In this document: positions 52,006-59,444 of the stretch, piece after piece
Position numbering within the stretch: the first letter of the stretch is position 1
Layout of the letters: each line of letters opens with the position of its first letter
Source: Deltaproteobacteria bacterium
GTDB lineage: Bacteria > Myxococcota_A > Polyangia > Haliangiales > Haliangiaceae
Assembly: GCA_020630875.1 (NCBI GenBank)
Contig: JAHDIH010000005.1
Coordinates: 1 to 64,000, forward strand
Direction: 5' to 3'
DNA length: 64,000 nt
Translations under genes and position numbers: made by a program
The notes under the pieces: generated by a model
The model's database searches: none
Seen by the model: the letters and a program-made list of their open reading frames with translations, nothing else
Told to the model about the DNA's origin: nothing

Positions 52006-52701
52006 TCAGTTTGCTACAGCTTTGTCGTCTGCCTCTTTTTTTCCGTCCATATCTTCTAAGAGACGGGCGAGGGAGGTTTCCAGGTCGGTCGCAGTTTGAT
52101 GGGGGAGTGGCAAATCTGGGTGTGCGAGTAGAGCAGTTAACTTCTTGGCCACACGGATCAGCTGTTTTTGCAGAATGTCTTCGGAGTCTTTTTCTACTGG
52201 AAAAGCGACTTTTTTGTACCGCTTAGATAGTACTTCAGCTGGGACGCCTTCGTCGAAGGCGGCTTTAGTCATCTCTGTGATGGTCGACTGGTCCGCGGCA
52301 CCACGGTCTACCGCTTTGGCAACGAAGTTCACTACTTTCATACTGGGAATGGGAGAGTTGTTCTTCTCCCTTACCCGTTGCAAAACGGACGGCGCTGCCC
52401 CGCGTAGGTAACGAAACGAAGCTAAAAGTTTGGTCACCGTCGATGGTTTTAGGTGCAGTTCGTTTTTGGTGTAAGACTCAAGTGATGGAAAGCCCCATCC
52501 TTTCCAAAGTTGTTTCTTATCAACTTCGGTTAATGCCTCAGCAAGATCAAGCCAACTCTTCTTGAACGTTCTGGCTAAGTTAAGCATGTTGGCGCGTTTG
52601 GGATCACCGTCTTCTACTTTTGCCAACTGCTGTGCCATGCGTTCGTCTGTCTTGGTAATAATCTTGGACATCTGCTGCACTCTATCAGTAGGCATTGACA
52701 T
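52006..52701 (-). CDS. Hypothetical protein with HTH-like segment
   Basis: 231 residues, helical and charged, with no signal peptide. A central segment (about residues 50-95, WKGWGFPSLESYTKNELHL then PSTVTKLLASFRYL) looks like a DNA-binding helix-turn-helix seen in several uncharacterised bacterial proteins. A C-terminal acidic helical region follows. It lies 12 nt upstream of the DprE1-like gene on the same strand and could regulate it or itself. No family recognised with certainty. Confidence 0.65.
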   Translation of the reverse strand: MSMPTDRVQQMSKIITKTDERMAQQLAKVEDGDPKRANMLNLARTFKKSWLDLAEALTEVDKKQLWKGWGFPSLESYTKNELHLKPSTVTKLLASFRYLRGAAPSVLQRVREKNNSPIPSMKVVNFVAKAVDRGAADQSTITEMTKAAFDEGVPAEVLSKRYKKVAFPVEKDSEDILQKQLIRVAKKLTALLAHPDLPLPHQTATDLETSLARLLEDMDGKKEADDKAVAN

Positions 52702-52921
52702 TTTATTGTAGAATGCCGGGATCGTTAGGTTTACCTGGGGATTTGACGTTCAATATGGTGTTTGGCTCAAGTTGTCAGCGATTGTGAGGAAAGCGGGATG
52801 CCATTCCTTCCATCCCGCGAGCCGTACAGATGGCTGTACAGACCGCTTCTCAGGCGATCTGAATGTGGTCGAATCCCATTTCGAGCTTGAGGAAATCGCT
52901 TAATTTGTTCATACTCCACCG
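52702..52921. other. 220-bp intergenic region with several hairpins
   Basis: No gene is supported. Hairpins: GCGGGATG (52793-52800) with CATCCCGC (52811-52818); GTACAG (52824-52829) with CTGTAC (52834-52839); TCGAA (52869-52873) with TTCGA (52880-52884). CTCAAG and GCGATT at the left could pair with CTTGAG and AATCGC near 52885-52899, a pseudoknot-like order. It may be a structured RNA or operator region between two divergent genes. Confidence 0.4.
52887..52915 (+). promoter_or_regulatory. Predicted promoter of the Ser/Thr kinase gene
   Basis: TTGAGG (52887-52892), 17-bp spacer, CATACT (52910-52915). The -10 ends six bases before the GTG start at 52922, so the mRNA would be leaderless. The -35 matches at 4 of 6 and the -10 at 4 of 6. 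Confidence 0.5.
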
Positions 52922-54679
52922 GTGAGTGAAACAGCCGTAAACGGTCCCGATCCAATGATTGGGCGCGTGTTGCATGACCGCTACCGACTGCTGTCAATGC
53001 TAGGCGAGGGCGGCATGGGCGTCGTGTACGCTGCGGAGCACATTCACATTAAGAAGAAGTTTGCCGTAAAGTTACTGCGCAAAGAGATCGTAGGTAACGA
53101 TGAAGCCGTAGCCAGGTTTAAACAAGAGGCTTACTCCGCTTCCTCCATCAATCATAAAAACATCGTCGAAATTTCTGATTTTGGGGAGTTGGAAGATGGC
53201 CGTATCTATCTTTGCATGGAGTATCTCAACGGAGTTGCGCTAAACGATTTGATTCATAGCGAACGCCTGACTCTTGCTCGCCAACTAAATATTTTGATTC
53301 AAACGGCTCACGGTCTTGCGGCTGCTCATAAACAAGGAATCGTGCACCGTGATATGAAGCCGGAGAACGTTTTCATCACCGATGTTGGCGCGACGGATAC
53401 GCCCAAGCTATTAGACTTTGGGATTGCAAAAGTTTCTGGGCAAGACGGGCAAAACAACCTGACTCGAACCGGTACGATCTTCGGTACGCCGTATTACATG
53501 GCTCCAGAACAAGCACTTGGTCAGGGCGTGGATCAAAGAGTAGATATTTACGCCATGGGCGTGATTATGTATGAGATGTTTTCTGGGTCGGTTCCTTTCG
53601 AGGGGGAGTCCTTCATGGGGATTCTTACGCAACACATCACGACTCCCGCGGAAGCGGTAGAGGTTCGTGCCCAGCGTGACCAGCGTGACGTTCCTGAAGA
53701 AGTGAGATCAATCATCAATACGTGCATGCAAAAGCCGCCAGAGAATCGTTTTCAAACCATGGACGAGTTGTTGACGGCTTTGGTAACCACCCATTCGGTG
53801 CTTTGCGGGCCTGGGATGAGCGGGTATCTAGCACAGCCGACGCCTCGCTGGGACACTCATAGTACCAATAACGGGCCTTCCCCCTTTGCAGGTCGCCCAG
53901 GTTACCAAACCGGGCATGCGCCCATAGCTACGGAAGCTGCCCCCGCGGTTTCCGTTGCGATTGGCGATGAAACGAGCCAAAGGGCCGTTTCCGCAGCTGA
54001 CGAAATGTCCATGCCAGCGAAAGCGAATGACACAGGGCTGTGGGCAGAGCAACCCAAGAAACGCAGTAAGCTACTTGTCCCGCTACTACTACTGTTAGCG
54101 CTTGGTGGTGGAGTTGCGGTTCTTTTTGCTACTGGGACTTTTGCCACAGGAACGAAGGATAAAAATTCGTCGAGCAGTAGTTTGAGCACAGCAACCGTCG
54201 ATTCGTCGAGTTCCCGCGTCTCGAGTCTGGCAATGAGCTCTAGTTCGTCGAGTGCGCTATCTTCCATAGGTTCATCGAGTGGAGCAGTTGTGGCTTTTGA
54301 GAGTGTACTAGTGGAAAGCAAACCTCGCTATGCCGAAGTGTGGATTGGCGGTACCATGATGGGAGTTACCCCACTTCGGGTACGCGTTCCCAAGGGAGAG
54401 CACGTTGCCGCTGAATTGCGAAAAGATGGTTATGACGACGTGGAAAAGAAAATTTCAGCCGATTCGAAAAAAGTAAAGTACAAGCTTAAAAGAAGACGTG
54501 GTAAAAAGTCGTCTTCCAGGTCTTCGAAGAAGTCGTCTTCTAGGTCTTCGAAAAAGTCGTCCTCCAGGTCTTCGAAGAAGTCGTCTTCCAGGTCTTCGAA
54601 GAAGTCGTCTTCCAGGTCTTCTGCCAAGAAAAAATGTAAGGGAGAAATAATAGGTGGTGAGTGCATTGAGTTTGAATAA
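52922..54679 (+). CDS. Membrane Ser/Thr kinase with PEGA domain and SR-like repeats
   Basis: 585 residues from a GTG. Kinase domain residues about 20-285: [34 protein letters not shown] and [11 protein letters not shown] Pro/Ala-rich linker follows, then one transmembrane helix ([18 protein letters not shown]) near residue 385. Outside the cell come a Ser-rich stretch, a PEGA domain ([20 protein letters not shown] plus GVTPLRV), then five copies of KKSSSRSS and a short Cys-containing tail. PEGA domains are common extracellular parts of bacterial kinases; the SR-like tail is unusual. The lipoprotein gene downstream overlaps by 26 nt. Confidence 0.95.
   Translation: MSETAVNGPDPMIGRVLHDRYRLLSMLGEGGMGVVYAAEHIHIKKKFAVKLLRKEIVGNDEAVARFKQEAYSASSINHKNIVEISDFGELEDGRIYLCMEYLNGVALNDLIHSERLTLARQLNILIQTAHGLAAAHKQGIVHRDMKPENVFITDVGATDTPKLLDFGIAKVSGQDGQNNLTRTGTIFGTPYYMAPEQALGQGVDQRVDIYAMGVIMYEMFSGSVPFEGESFMGILTQHITTPAEAVEVRAQRDQRDVPEEVRSIINTCMQKPPENRFQTMDELLTALVTTHSVLCGPGMSGYLAQPTPRWDTHSTNNGPSPFAGRPGYQTGHAPIATEAAPAVSVAIGDETSQRAVSAADEMSMPAKANDTGLWAEQPKKRSKLLVPLLLLLALGGGVAVLFATGTFATGTKDKNSSSSSLSTATVDSSSSRVSSLAMSSSSSSALSSIGSSSGAVVAFESVLVESKPRYAEVWIGGTMMGVTPLRVRVPKGEHVAAELRKDGYDDVEKKISADSKKVKYKLKRRRGKKSSSRSSKKSSSRSSKKSSSRSSKKSSSRSSKKSSSRSSAKKKCKGEIIGGECIEFE
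54503..54622 (+). repeat. Five 24-bp tandem coding repeats (KKSSSRSS)
   Basis: A 24-bp unit encoding KKSSSRSS occurs five times near the end of the kinase gene, with only silent differences between copies. Codons used are AAG/AAA for Lys and TCG/TCT/TCC/AGG for Ser and Arg. Length changes by slippage are likely. Confidence 0.92.
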
Positions 54680-55295
54680 GAGTATTGCGTTAAGTTGTTT
54701 ACTGTTTGCGGGTTGTCTTCAGCCAAGGTCGTCCTCTCCTCGTAGATACGAACAGCCAGAAAACGTGAGTACGGCTAAGACCCCTGATCCGAGTGAAGGA
54801 AAGGCAGACGCCAAAAAATACTTTCAAGAAGGACAACAGCTATTCCAACAAAAGCGATACCTTGCTTCCATTTCTTGGTTCGAGGCAGCCGAGCGCAGTT
54901 GGCCTTCACCGATAAACGACTACAATATCGCGCTCAGCTTTTTCGAACTAGGCGACGCAGTCCAGGCGGAAGCATATTGGATGAGGCACAAAGAACGTTC
55001 GGAAGCGCAAGGAGTCAGGTATTACGAGTTACCAAGCAAGAAAAGCAGCGACTCCGATGCGACGTCGACTAATGCGCCGCCACCTGCCAAAGCCCCTACG
55101 CGAGATACGGCGCCTTCGAGTTCGTCGATCCCAGCTGCGACCACCAATGGCCTGCCAGCTGGCTGTAAAGAAATATCTGAGAACCACTGGTCTTGTCCGC
55201 CAGAACCTACGAATAATGCTGTGACTCCCAAGGCTCCAACACAAGCGTTGCCGAATGTAGTCGGCGAGCGAGACTTGACACTTGAACCCGAGTAA
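54654..55295 (+). CDS. Lipoprotein with TPR-like helices, kinase operon
   Basis: 213 residues; the GTG at 54654 lies inside the kinase gene (26-nt overlap). The signal peptide [12 protein letters not shown] gives a lipidated Cys near residue 21. Residues about 50-115 look like tetratricopeptide-type helices ([39 protein letters not shown]). The rest is Pro/Ser/Ala-rich with two Cys ([12 protein letters not shown]). A binding partner or substrate of the kinase is a reasonable guess, not shown. Confidence 0.75.
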   Translation: MVSALSLNKSIALSCLLFAGCLQPRSSSPRRYEQPENVSTAKTPDPSEGKADAKKYFQEGQQLFQQKRYLASISWFEAAERSWPSPINDYNIALSFFELGDAVQAEAYWMRHKERSEAQGVRYYELPSKKSSDSDATSTNAPPPAKAPTRDTAPSSSSIPAATTNGLPAGCKEISENHWSCPPEPTNNAVTPKAPTQALPNVVGERDLTLEPE

Positions 55296-56004
55296 AATTG
55301 TTGTTTTAGGTTTGGGACTGACGCTAACTGCAGGTTGCAGTAGCAAGTCGACGCAAGCCTTGCACGTGGGAGAGTACGGAGTAGTTCGGACTGAGGTTGC
55401 CCCAAAAATTGATGGCAAACGTGATGACGCATGGCGCTCGGCTAATTGGAGCGGCGCGTTTCATTCAACGGCTGGCGGGCCTAAGATGCCATTTGCTAGC
55501 AAAGTGCAACTAATGTGGGATAGCGACTACTTGTACCTATGGGCGGAAATGCAAGACTCCGATGTGCGAAGTCCTGTTTTCGATAAAGACGGAGCACTGT
55601 GGAAACACGATGTTATTGAGATGTTTATCGATGACGATAGAAATGCGACAGGGTACGTAGAGTTGCAAGTCAATCCCAATAACACGCAGCTTGATTACAA
55701 ATTCGCCTCTACGAGGGCACGTCCTCCAATCAAATCATGGGACGCAAAAATGAAGTCCGCGGTAGTTGTGGATGGTTCATTGAACTCGGGCAGTAACAAC
55801 GACCAAGGATGGACGGTAGAAGCGAGAATACCATTTTCTACGATTGCTCCGGCACCCAACGCAGGAAGTATATGGAACTTCAACGTAGTGCGAATCGACA
55901 AACCCCAGAACGAAGGGATGAGAGTTCACTCACTATATCCAATTTCCATTCGGGACTTTCACGCCCCCGAAAAAATGGGAAGCCTGGTTTTCGTTGGGAA
56001 ATAG
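55282..56004 (+). CDS. Lipoprotein with CBM9-like domain
   Basis: 240 residues; the TTG at 55282 overlaps the previous gene by 14 nt. The signal peptide ends LTAGC (Cys19). The rest matches the carbohydrate-binding family 9-like fold, often found alone in bacterial lipoproteins: APKIDGKRDDAWRSANW, WDSDYLYLWAEMQD, DVIEMFIDDD, VELQVNPNN and WTVEARIPFS. It may bind a glycan or a small ligand. It is the third gene behind the SR-repeat kinase and is followed by a terminator. Confidence 0.85.
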   Translation: MNPSKIVVLGLGLTLTAGCSSKSTQALHVGEYGVVRTEVAPKIDGKRDDAWRSANWSGAFHSTAGGPKMPFASKVQLMWDSDYLYLWAEMQDSDVRSPVFDKDGALWKHDVIEMFIDDDRNATGYVELQVNPNNTQLDYKFASTRARPPIKSWDAKMKSAVVVDGSLNSGSNNDQGWTVEARIPFSTIAPAPNAGSIWNFNVVRIDKPQNEGMRVHSLYPISIRDFHAPEKMGSLVFVGK

Positions 56005-56041
56005 AAAAGGGAAGAACAACGTCACGTCGTGCTTCCCTTTT
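56005..56041. terminator. Bidirectional intrinsic terminator
   Basis: AAAAGGGAAG (56005-56014) pairs with CTTCCCTTTT (56032-56041), with an internal ACGTCACGT in the loop. T-runs follow on both strands. It separates the convergent genes ending at 56004 and 56062. Confidence 0.85.
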
Positions 56042-56061
56042 ATTGTTGCGCTAATACTTTT

Positions 56062-57804
56062 TCAGTCGATGGTGATTACTTTTTGAGTCCACTGACCGAT
56101 GTGATTGTGAGTGTTTAGATTTTGGAACGGAAGCCAAATGGCTGCAGCCGTGGGATTGTTCGCTGTTCCTAATCTTTCTGGGTAAAGTGGGGCCATCCAA
56201 AGTTGAGGAATTTGCGCAGTACTTCTATTTCCGAAGTCACGCTTTGAAGAGAATGTTAACCAGTAGAATGGCTCTCCCGCCTCGTTCGCTTGTTGGAACG
56301 GAGCCCAGCGTGGCCAAGAGTTTGTAAGTCCTCTTGTAATATTGGCTGCGTCGAGACGAATCGGTTGTCCTGAGCCGTCAGCTTTGGTGATGTAAACCTC
56401 TGCAGATACCGCGTCATTGGAGTTTCCTGTGTACTGATTACCTCCGGCATCATCTTGTGATGCGTTAAGAAGAATCCATTCTCCGTCTGGTGAATAATCG
56501 GGATAGTGGTAGGTTTCTGGTTGCAATGCTGCACTTGCAGGTCTTGGTGTGGCAATAACTTGTGGCGTTCCAAAGTTCGTTCCACCATCCCAGCTCATGG
56601 TTACCAGCGAACCTTCTCTCACACTAAGCACTCCAGCTGGAGCCGAGGTGGTGATAAACGCTATTTGGTCATTGTTCGGGCTTACTGCCGGGTGATAGGC
56701 GGTGTAGCCACCAGTGATGTCACCAGCGACCAACGATCCGTCACTCGCGTTTCTCAGGTCAAGACGGCCACCGACTGCACCGAACAAGTATTTGCTGTCA
56801 CCAGAGAACGCGCCTTGATTGAATTTGTCGTTGCCTGTGGGAGATTGGAAAAGAATTTCTTTAGTTTTTACGTCTAAGATGATGCCGTCGCCTTGAACAA
56901 GCGATGCCGCCATGTATTTACCATCAGGAGAAACGGCGTGACATCCGATGCATTCCATTCCAGGCGCTTCTGTCGATAAGAAAAATGGCTCAGCTTGTTG
57001 GCCCACATTGGCCATATCGTGACGGTACGTCCCCCCTTGGTTACCAGTCATAGAACTTCCTGTCGTCGCCCAGTAGTAAACGCCGCCGTCGATATTTTTA
57101 CCGATGACGTCAACTTGTGCATTGCCACCGACGTTAACGTCGCCACCTGGCGCCATACTGCGAAGCGCGACGGTACCGCCTTTTCCTCCCGCGAAAGAGT
57201 CCCAATCCAGCCCTTTGATTTCGTTGTAACCAACAGCGCCTGTTGTGATTGGGAGGTAAATTCGACGAGTCGTGTACGCACTTGTGAGGGCGATTTCTAA
57301 AATGGTGTCAGATGCGTTTCCAGTGTAGTGGACATCCAAGACGCCAAGGTTTGGCGGAGCCGCGGAGCCGTTTTCCGGGTAAGAAAGTGCAGGACCGCCG
57401 GTGGAGTTCACGGTGGCATTGGCAAAGTCCTCTGCCGTGGTGGCCGGAAGGGCAGGATCTACAAACGCGGAGGTCGCATTTACAGTGAGATTGGCGGACC
57501 CTGTTTCGCCACCTAAAGTTGCACGCACTAACGTTTTTCCACCGTGCGCTGCAGAAGAGGTCAACGTTGCTCCACTGAAGGAGCCAAGCGTGACGTTATC
57601 CACAGAAAGTGTCACGTCAGCGGTGACATCTTCCATTCCCGAGTCCGTAGCACGCATCACCGTGTATGCCTGCGTTTGCGGACTCTCGTTATCCACCGTA
57701 AGTACTGCATCCGCCGGAGAAATGACTAGTGTCATTGCGGGCTCTTCAGTCCCACTGCCTCCGCCGCAAGCCATAATAAAAATTACTCCCCAAATTCCAC
57801 GCAT
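56062..57804 (-). CDS. Lipoprotein with TolB-like beta-propeller and a haem c motif
   Basis: 580 residues. The signal peptide ends FIMAC (Cys13), followed by an Ig-like repeat (residues about 20-110). Much of the remainder is a TolB/WD-type propeller (blade ends such as SPDGKYMAAS, SGDSKYLFGAV, SPNNDQIAFI, SPDGEWILLN). Inside it is a single CxxCH (ECIGCHAVSPDG), the covalent haem c attachment signature. If haem is attached, this would be an unusual outer-surface cytochrome; the CxxCH could also bind a metal. The gene starts six bases after a TATTCT element and is flanked by terminators. Confidence 0.85.
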   Translation of the reverse strand: MRGIWGVIFIMACGGGSGTEEPAMTLVISPADAVLTVDNESPQTQAYTVMRATDSGMEDVTADVTLSVDNVTLGSFSGATLTSSAAHGGKTLVRATLGGETGSANLTVNATSAFVDPALPATTAEDFANATVNSTGGPALSYPENGSAAPPNLGVLDVHYTGNASDTILEIALTSAYTTRRIYLPITTGAVGYNEIKGLDWDSFAGGKGGTVALRSMAPGGDVNVGGNAQVDVIGKNIDGGVYYWATTGSSMTGNQGGTYRHDMANVGQQAEPFFLSTEAPGMECIGCHAVSPDGKYMAASLVQGDGIILDVKTKEILFQSPTGNDKFNQGAFSGDSKYLFGAVGGRLDLRNASDGSLVAGDITGGYTAYHPAVSPNNDQIAFITTSAPAGVLSVREGSLVTMSWDGGTNFGTPQVIATPRPASAALQPETYHYPDYSPDGEWILLNASQDDAGGNQYTGNSNDAVSAEVYITKADGSGQPIRLDAANITRGLTNSWPRWAPFQQANEAGEPFYWLTFSSKRDFGNRSTAQIPQLWMAPLYPERLGTANNPTAAAIWLPFQNLNTHNHIGQWTQKVITID

Positions 57805-57869
57805 AAGTTAAGAATACCAGTTTTTATGAAAAAATGTTGAACTCGCGTCACTTTTTGCGAGCCAGCGAC

Positions 57870-59444
57870 ATGTTAATGTGCGTTGTGCACAAATTTAGGT
57901 ATGGTGTTGTCGCATTCGCACTGACATTTAATTTTTTAGCTTGTCAAAATTCAACACAGCGAGTGTCGAGTGGAAATCATCGTTTCTCTGACGTCACTTA
58001 TAATAACGATAGTCCAAAATCGATTCCGATTTACAATGAGTTGGTTCTCTTGGCTCCCGAAGTTGGCAAAGTGCTATGGGACCCTCGTTTAGAATTAGCG
58101 TTGCGCGAGCTCACCAAACATGTGGGGGCTGATGGGGCGGTAGACTACGGCCCTATTGGATTTTACCTACAAAAGCACGGGGTCATTGAGCCGTCGCCTC
58201 ACCTGATTGTGTCCCGCGGGGGCAGTGCTGACCCACGTGCTGTTGCTCAAGAACTCAGTGAAACGATTTCCAAAACGCTGTCTGCAGAACCGTACCAGAC
58301 TATTGCCGTCGCTACGGCCAACGTTCGAGGGGAGAATGTAACCATAGCTGCGCTTCATCGTTCTTCTATCAAAATGCGTGTTCCGTCGCGCCATGCCAAT
58401 GCAGGCGACGTAAGGATCTCAGGGAACGTGGTGAACAATTTCTCGAAGCCACAAGTTTTTGTTACCGCTAGCGATGGGCACGTGTCGCATCTGTTCGATG
58501 GTAAAAAGCAAGCGTTTAATGCCCGCTTCTCGTGTGCGGGAAAAAGTGGCAAACAGCAAGTAGAAGTCACCGCAGAGGACGAGCTTGGGACAAGTGTACT
58601 TGCCAACTTTGCGGTATGGTGTGGTGCTACTACGCCCCCCCAGCATTACGAGAACCAATCCGACTTGGGGCCAGAACCTGTCCTTGACTCAGAGCAGACC
58701 GCAGAGGCGTTGCTACTGTCGGTGGTTAATCGTGAGCGCGCGAATCATGGTGTTGCTCCCGTTTCAGTGGACGCTGGGGTAGCGGCGGTTGCTAAACGGC
58801 ATAGCATTGACATGTTCAATACAGGAATTGTTGCCCATCAAAGTGCGACGACAGGCTCAGCTACGGACCGTGTTGCTGCGGGAGGGGTGGTGACCGCGAT
58901 CGTCATGGAAAATGTAGCTCGCGCTTACGGGGTTTTTGAAGCTCACCTAGGACTAATGAACAGTCCTGGGCACAGAATGAACATCTTGTCTAAAGACGCA
59001 ACGCACGTTGGAATCGGTGTCGTATTTGGAAAGAAAGTTGGCAGTCAACAAGAGATTTTTGTAACTCAGGTGTTTGTTCGCCACAATCCTATGGTTGATG
59101 TTGATGCGGCGGCCATGTCTTTGGCCAGCAGGTTAAATAAAACATGGAACGGACTGATTGATCAAAACTTACAGTTGATAGCTGGTAGGCACGCCCAAGC
59201 CGTAGCATCCGGCATCTCGCGAAGTTCCGCGCACGAAATGACGAATCAGTCGCTGTCGCAACTAGGAAATCAGTACGGCAAGTTGGTGACGGCTTCTGTC
59301 GTTACTGGGACGCTGGAACAGGTTAAGCCAACTTCCCTATCTCAAGGAAAGACGGTTCGACGCTTCGGCGTGGGGATTGCTCAAGGTAATCACCCTGAGT
59401 TTGGAAAAGGTGCGTTCTATTTAGTGGTCATTATGTCGAGATAG
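57870..59444 (+). CDS. Lipoprotein with CAP (SCP/PR1) domain
   Basis: 524 residues from the ATG at 57870; starts at 57834 and 57876 are also possible. The signal peptide ends NFLAC. The N-terminal 260 residues are not recognised. The CAP domain (residues about 280-410) has NRERANHGV, AKRHSIDMFNTGIVAHQS (His and the catalytic-like Glu region), MENVARAYG and NSPGHRMNIL, the canonical CAP motifs. CAP proteins bind sterols or act as proteases in some eukaryotes; bacterial roles are mostly unknown. The last 28 bp overlap the convergent kinase gene. Confidence 0.88.
   Translation: MLMCVVHKFRYGVVAFALTFNFLACQNSTQRVSSGNHRFSDVTYNNDSPKSIPIYNELVLLAPEVGKVLWDPRLELALRELTKHVGADGAVDYGPIGFYLQKHGVIEPSPHLIVSRGGSADPRAVAQELSETISKTLSAEPYQTIAVATANVRGENVTIAALHRSSIKMRVPSRHANAGDVRISGNVVNNFSKPQVFVTASDGHVSHLFDGKKQAFNARFSCAGKSGKQQVEVTAEDELGTSVLANFAVWCGATTPPQHYENQSDLGPEPVLDSEQTAEALLLSVVNRERANHGVAPVSVDAGVAAVAKRHSIDMFNTGIVAHQSATTGSATDRVAAGGVVTAIVMENVARAYGVFEAHLGLMNSPGHRMNILSKDATHVGIGVVFGKKVGSQQEIFVTQVFVRHNPMVDVDAAAMSLASRLNKTWNGLIDQNLQLIAGRHAQAVASGISRSSAHEMTNQSLSQLGNQYGKLVTASVVTGTLEQVKPTSLSQGKTVRRFGVGIAQGNHPEFGKGAFYLVVIMSR

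Noticed and set aside
52866..52886. tRNA-like T-arm (GGTCGAATCCC)
   Set aside because: The loop and stem do not fit a T-arm, and no acceptor stem or anticodon arm can be drawn around it.
52767..52997. Minus-strand ORF covering the intergenic hairpins
   Set aside because: It runs into the kinase gene, has no ribosome-binding site and no known features.
54430..54726. Minus-strand ORF with EDLEDDFF repeats
   Set aside because: It is the antisense reading of the SR repeats of the kinase gene; no start signal or family.
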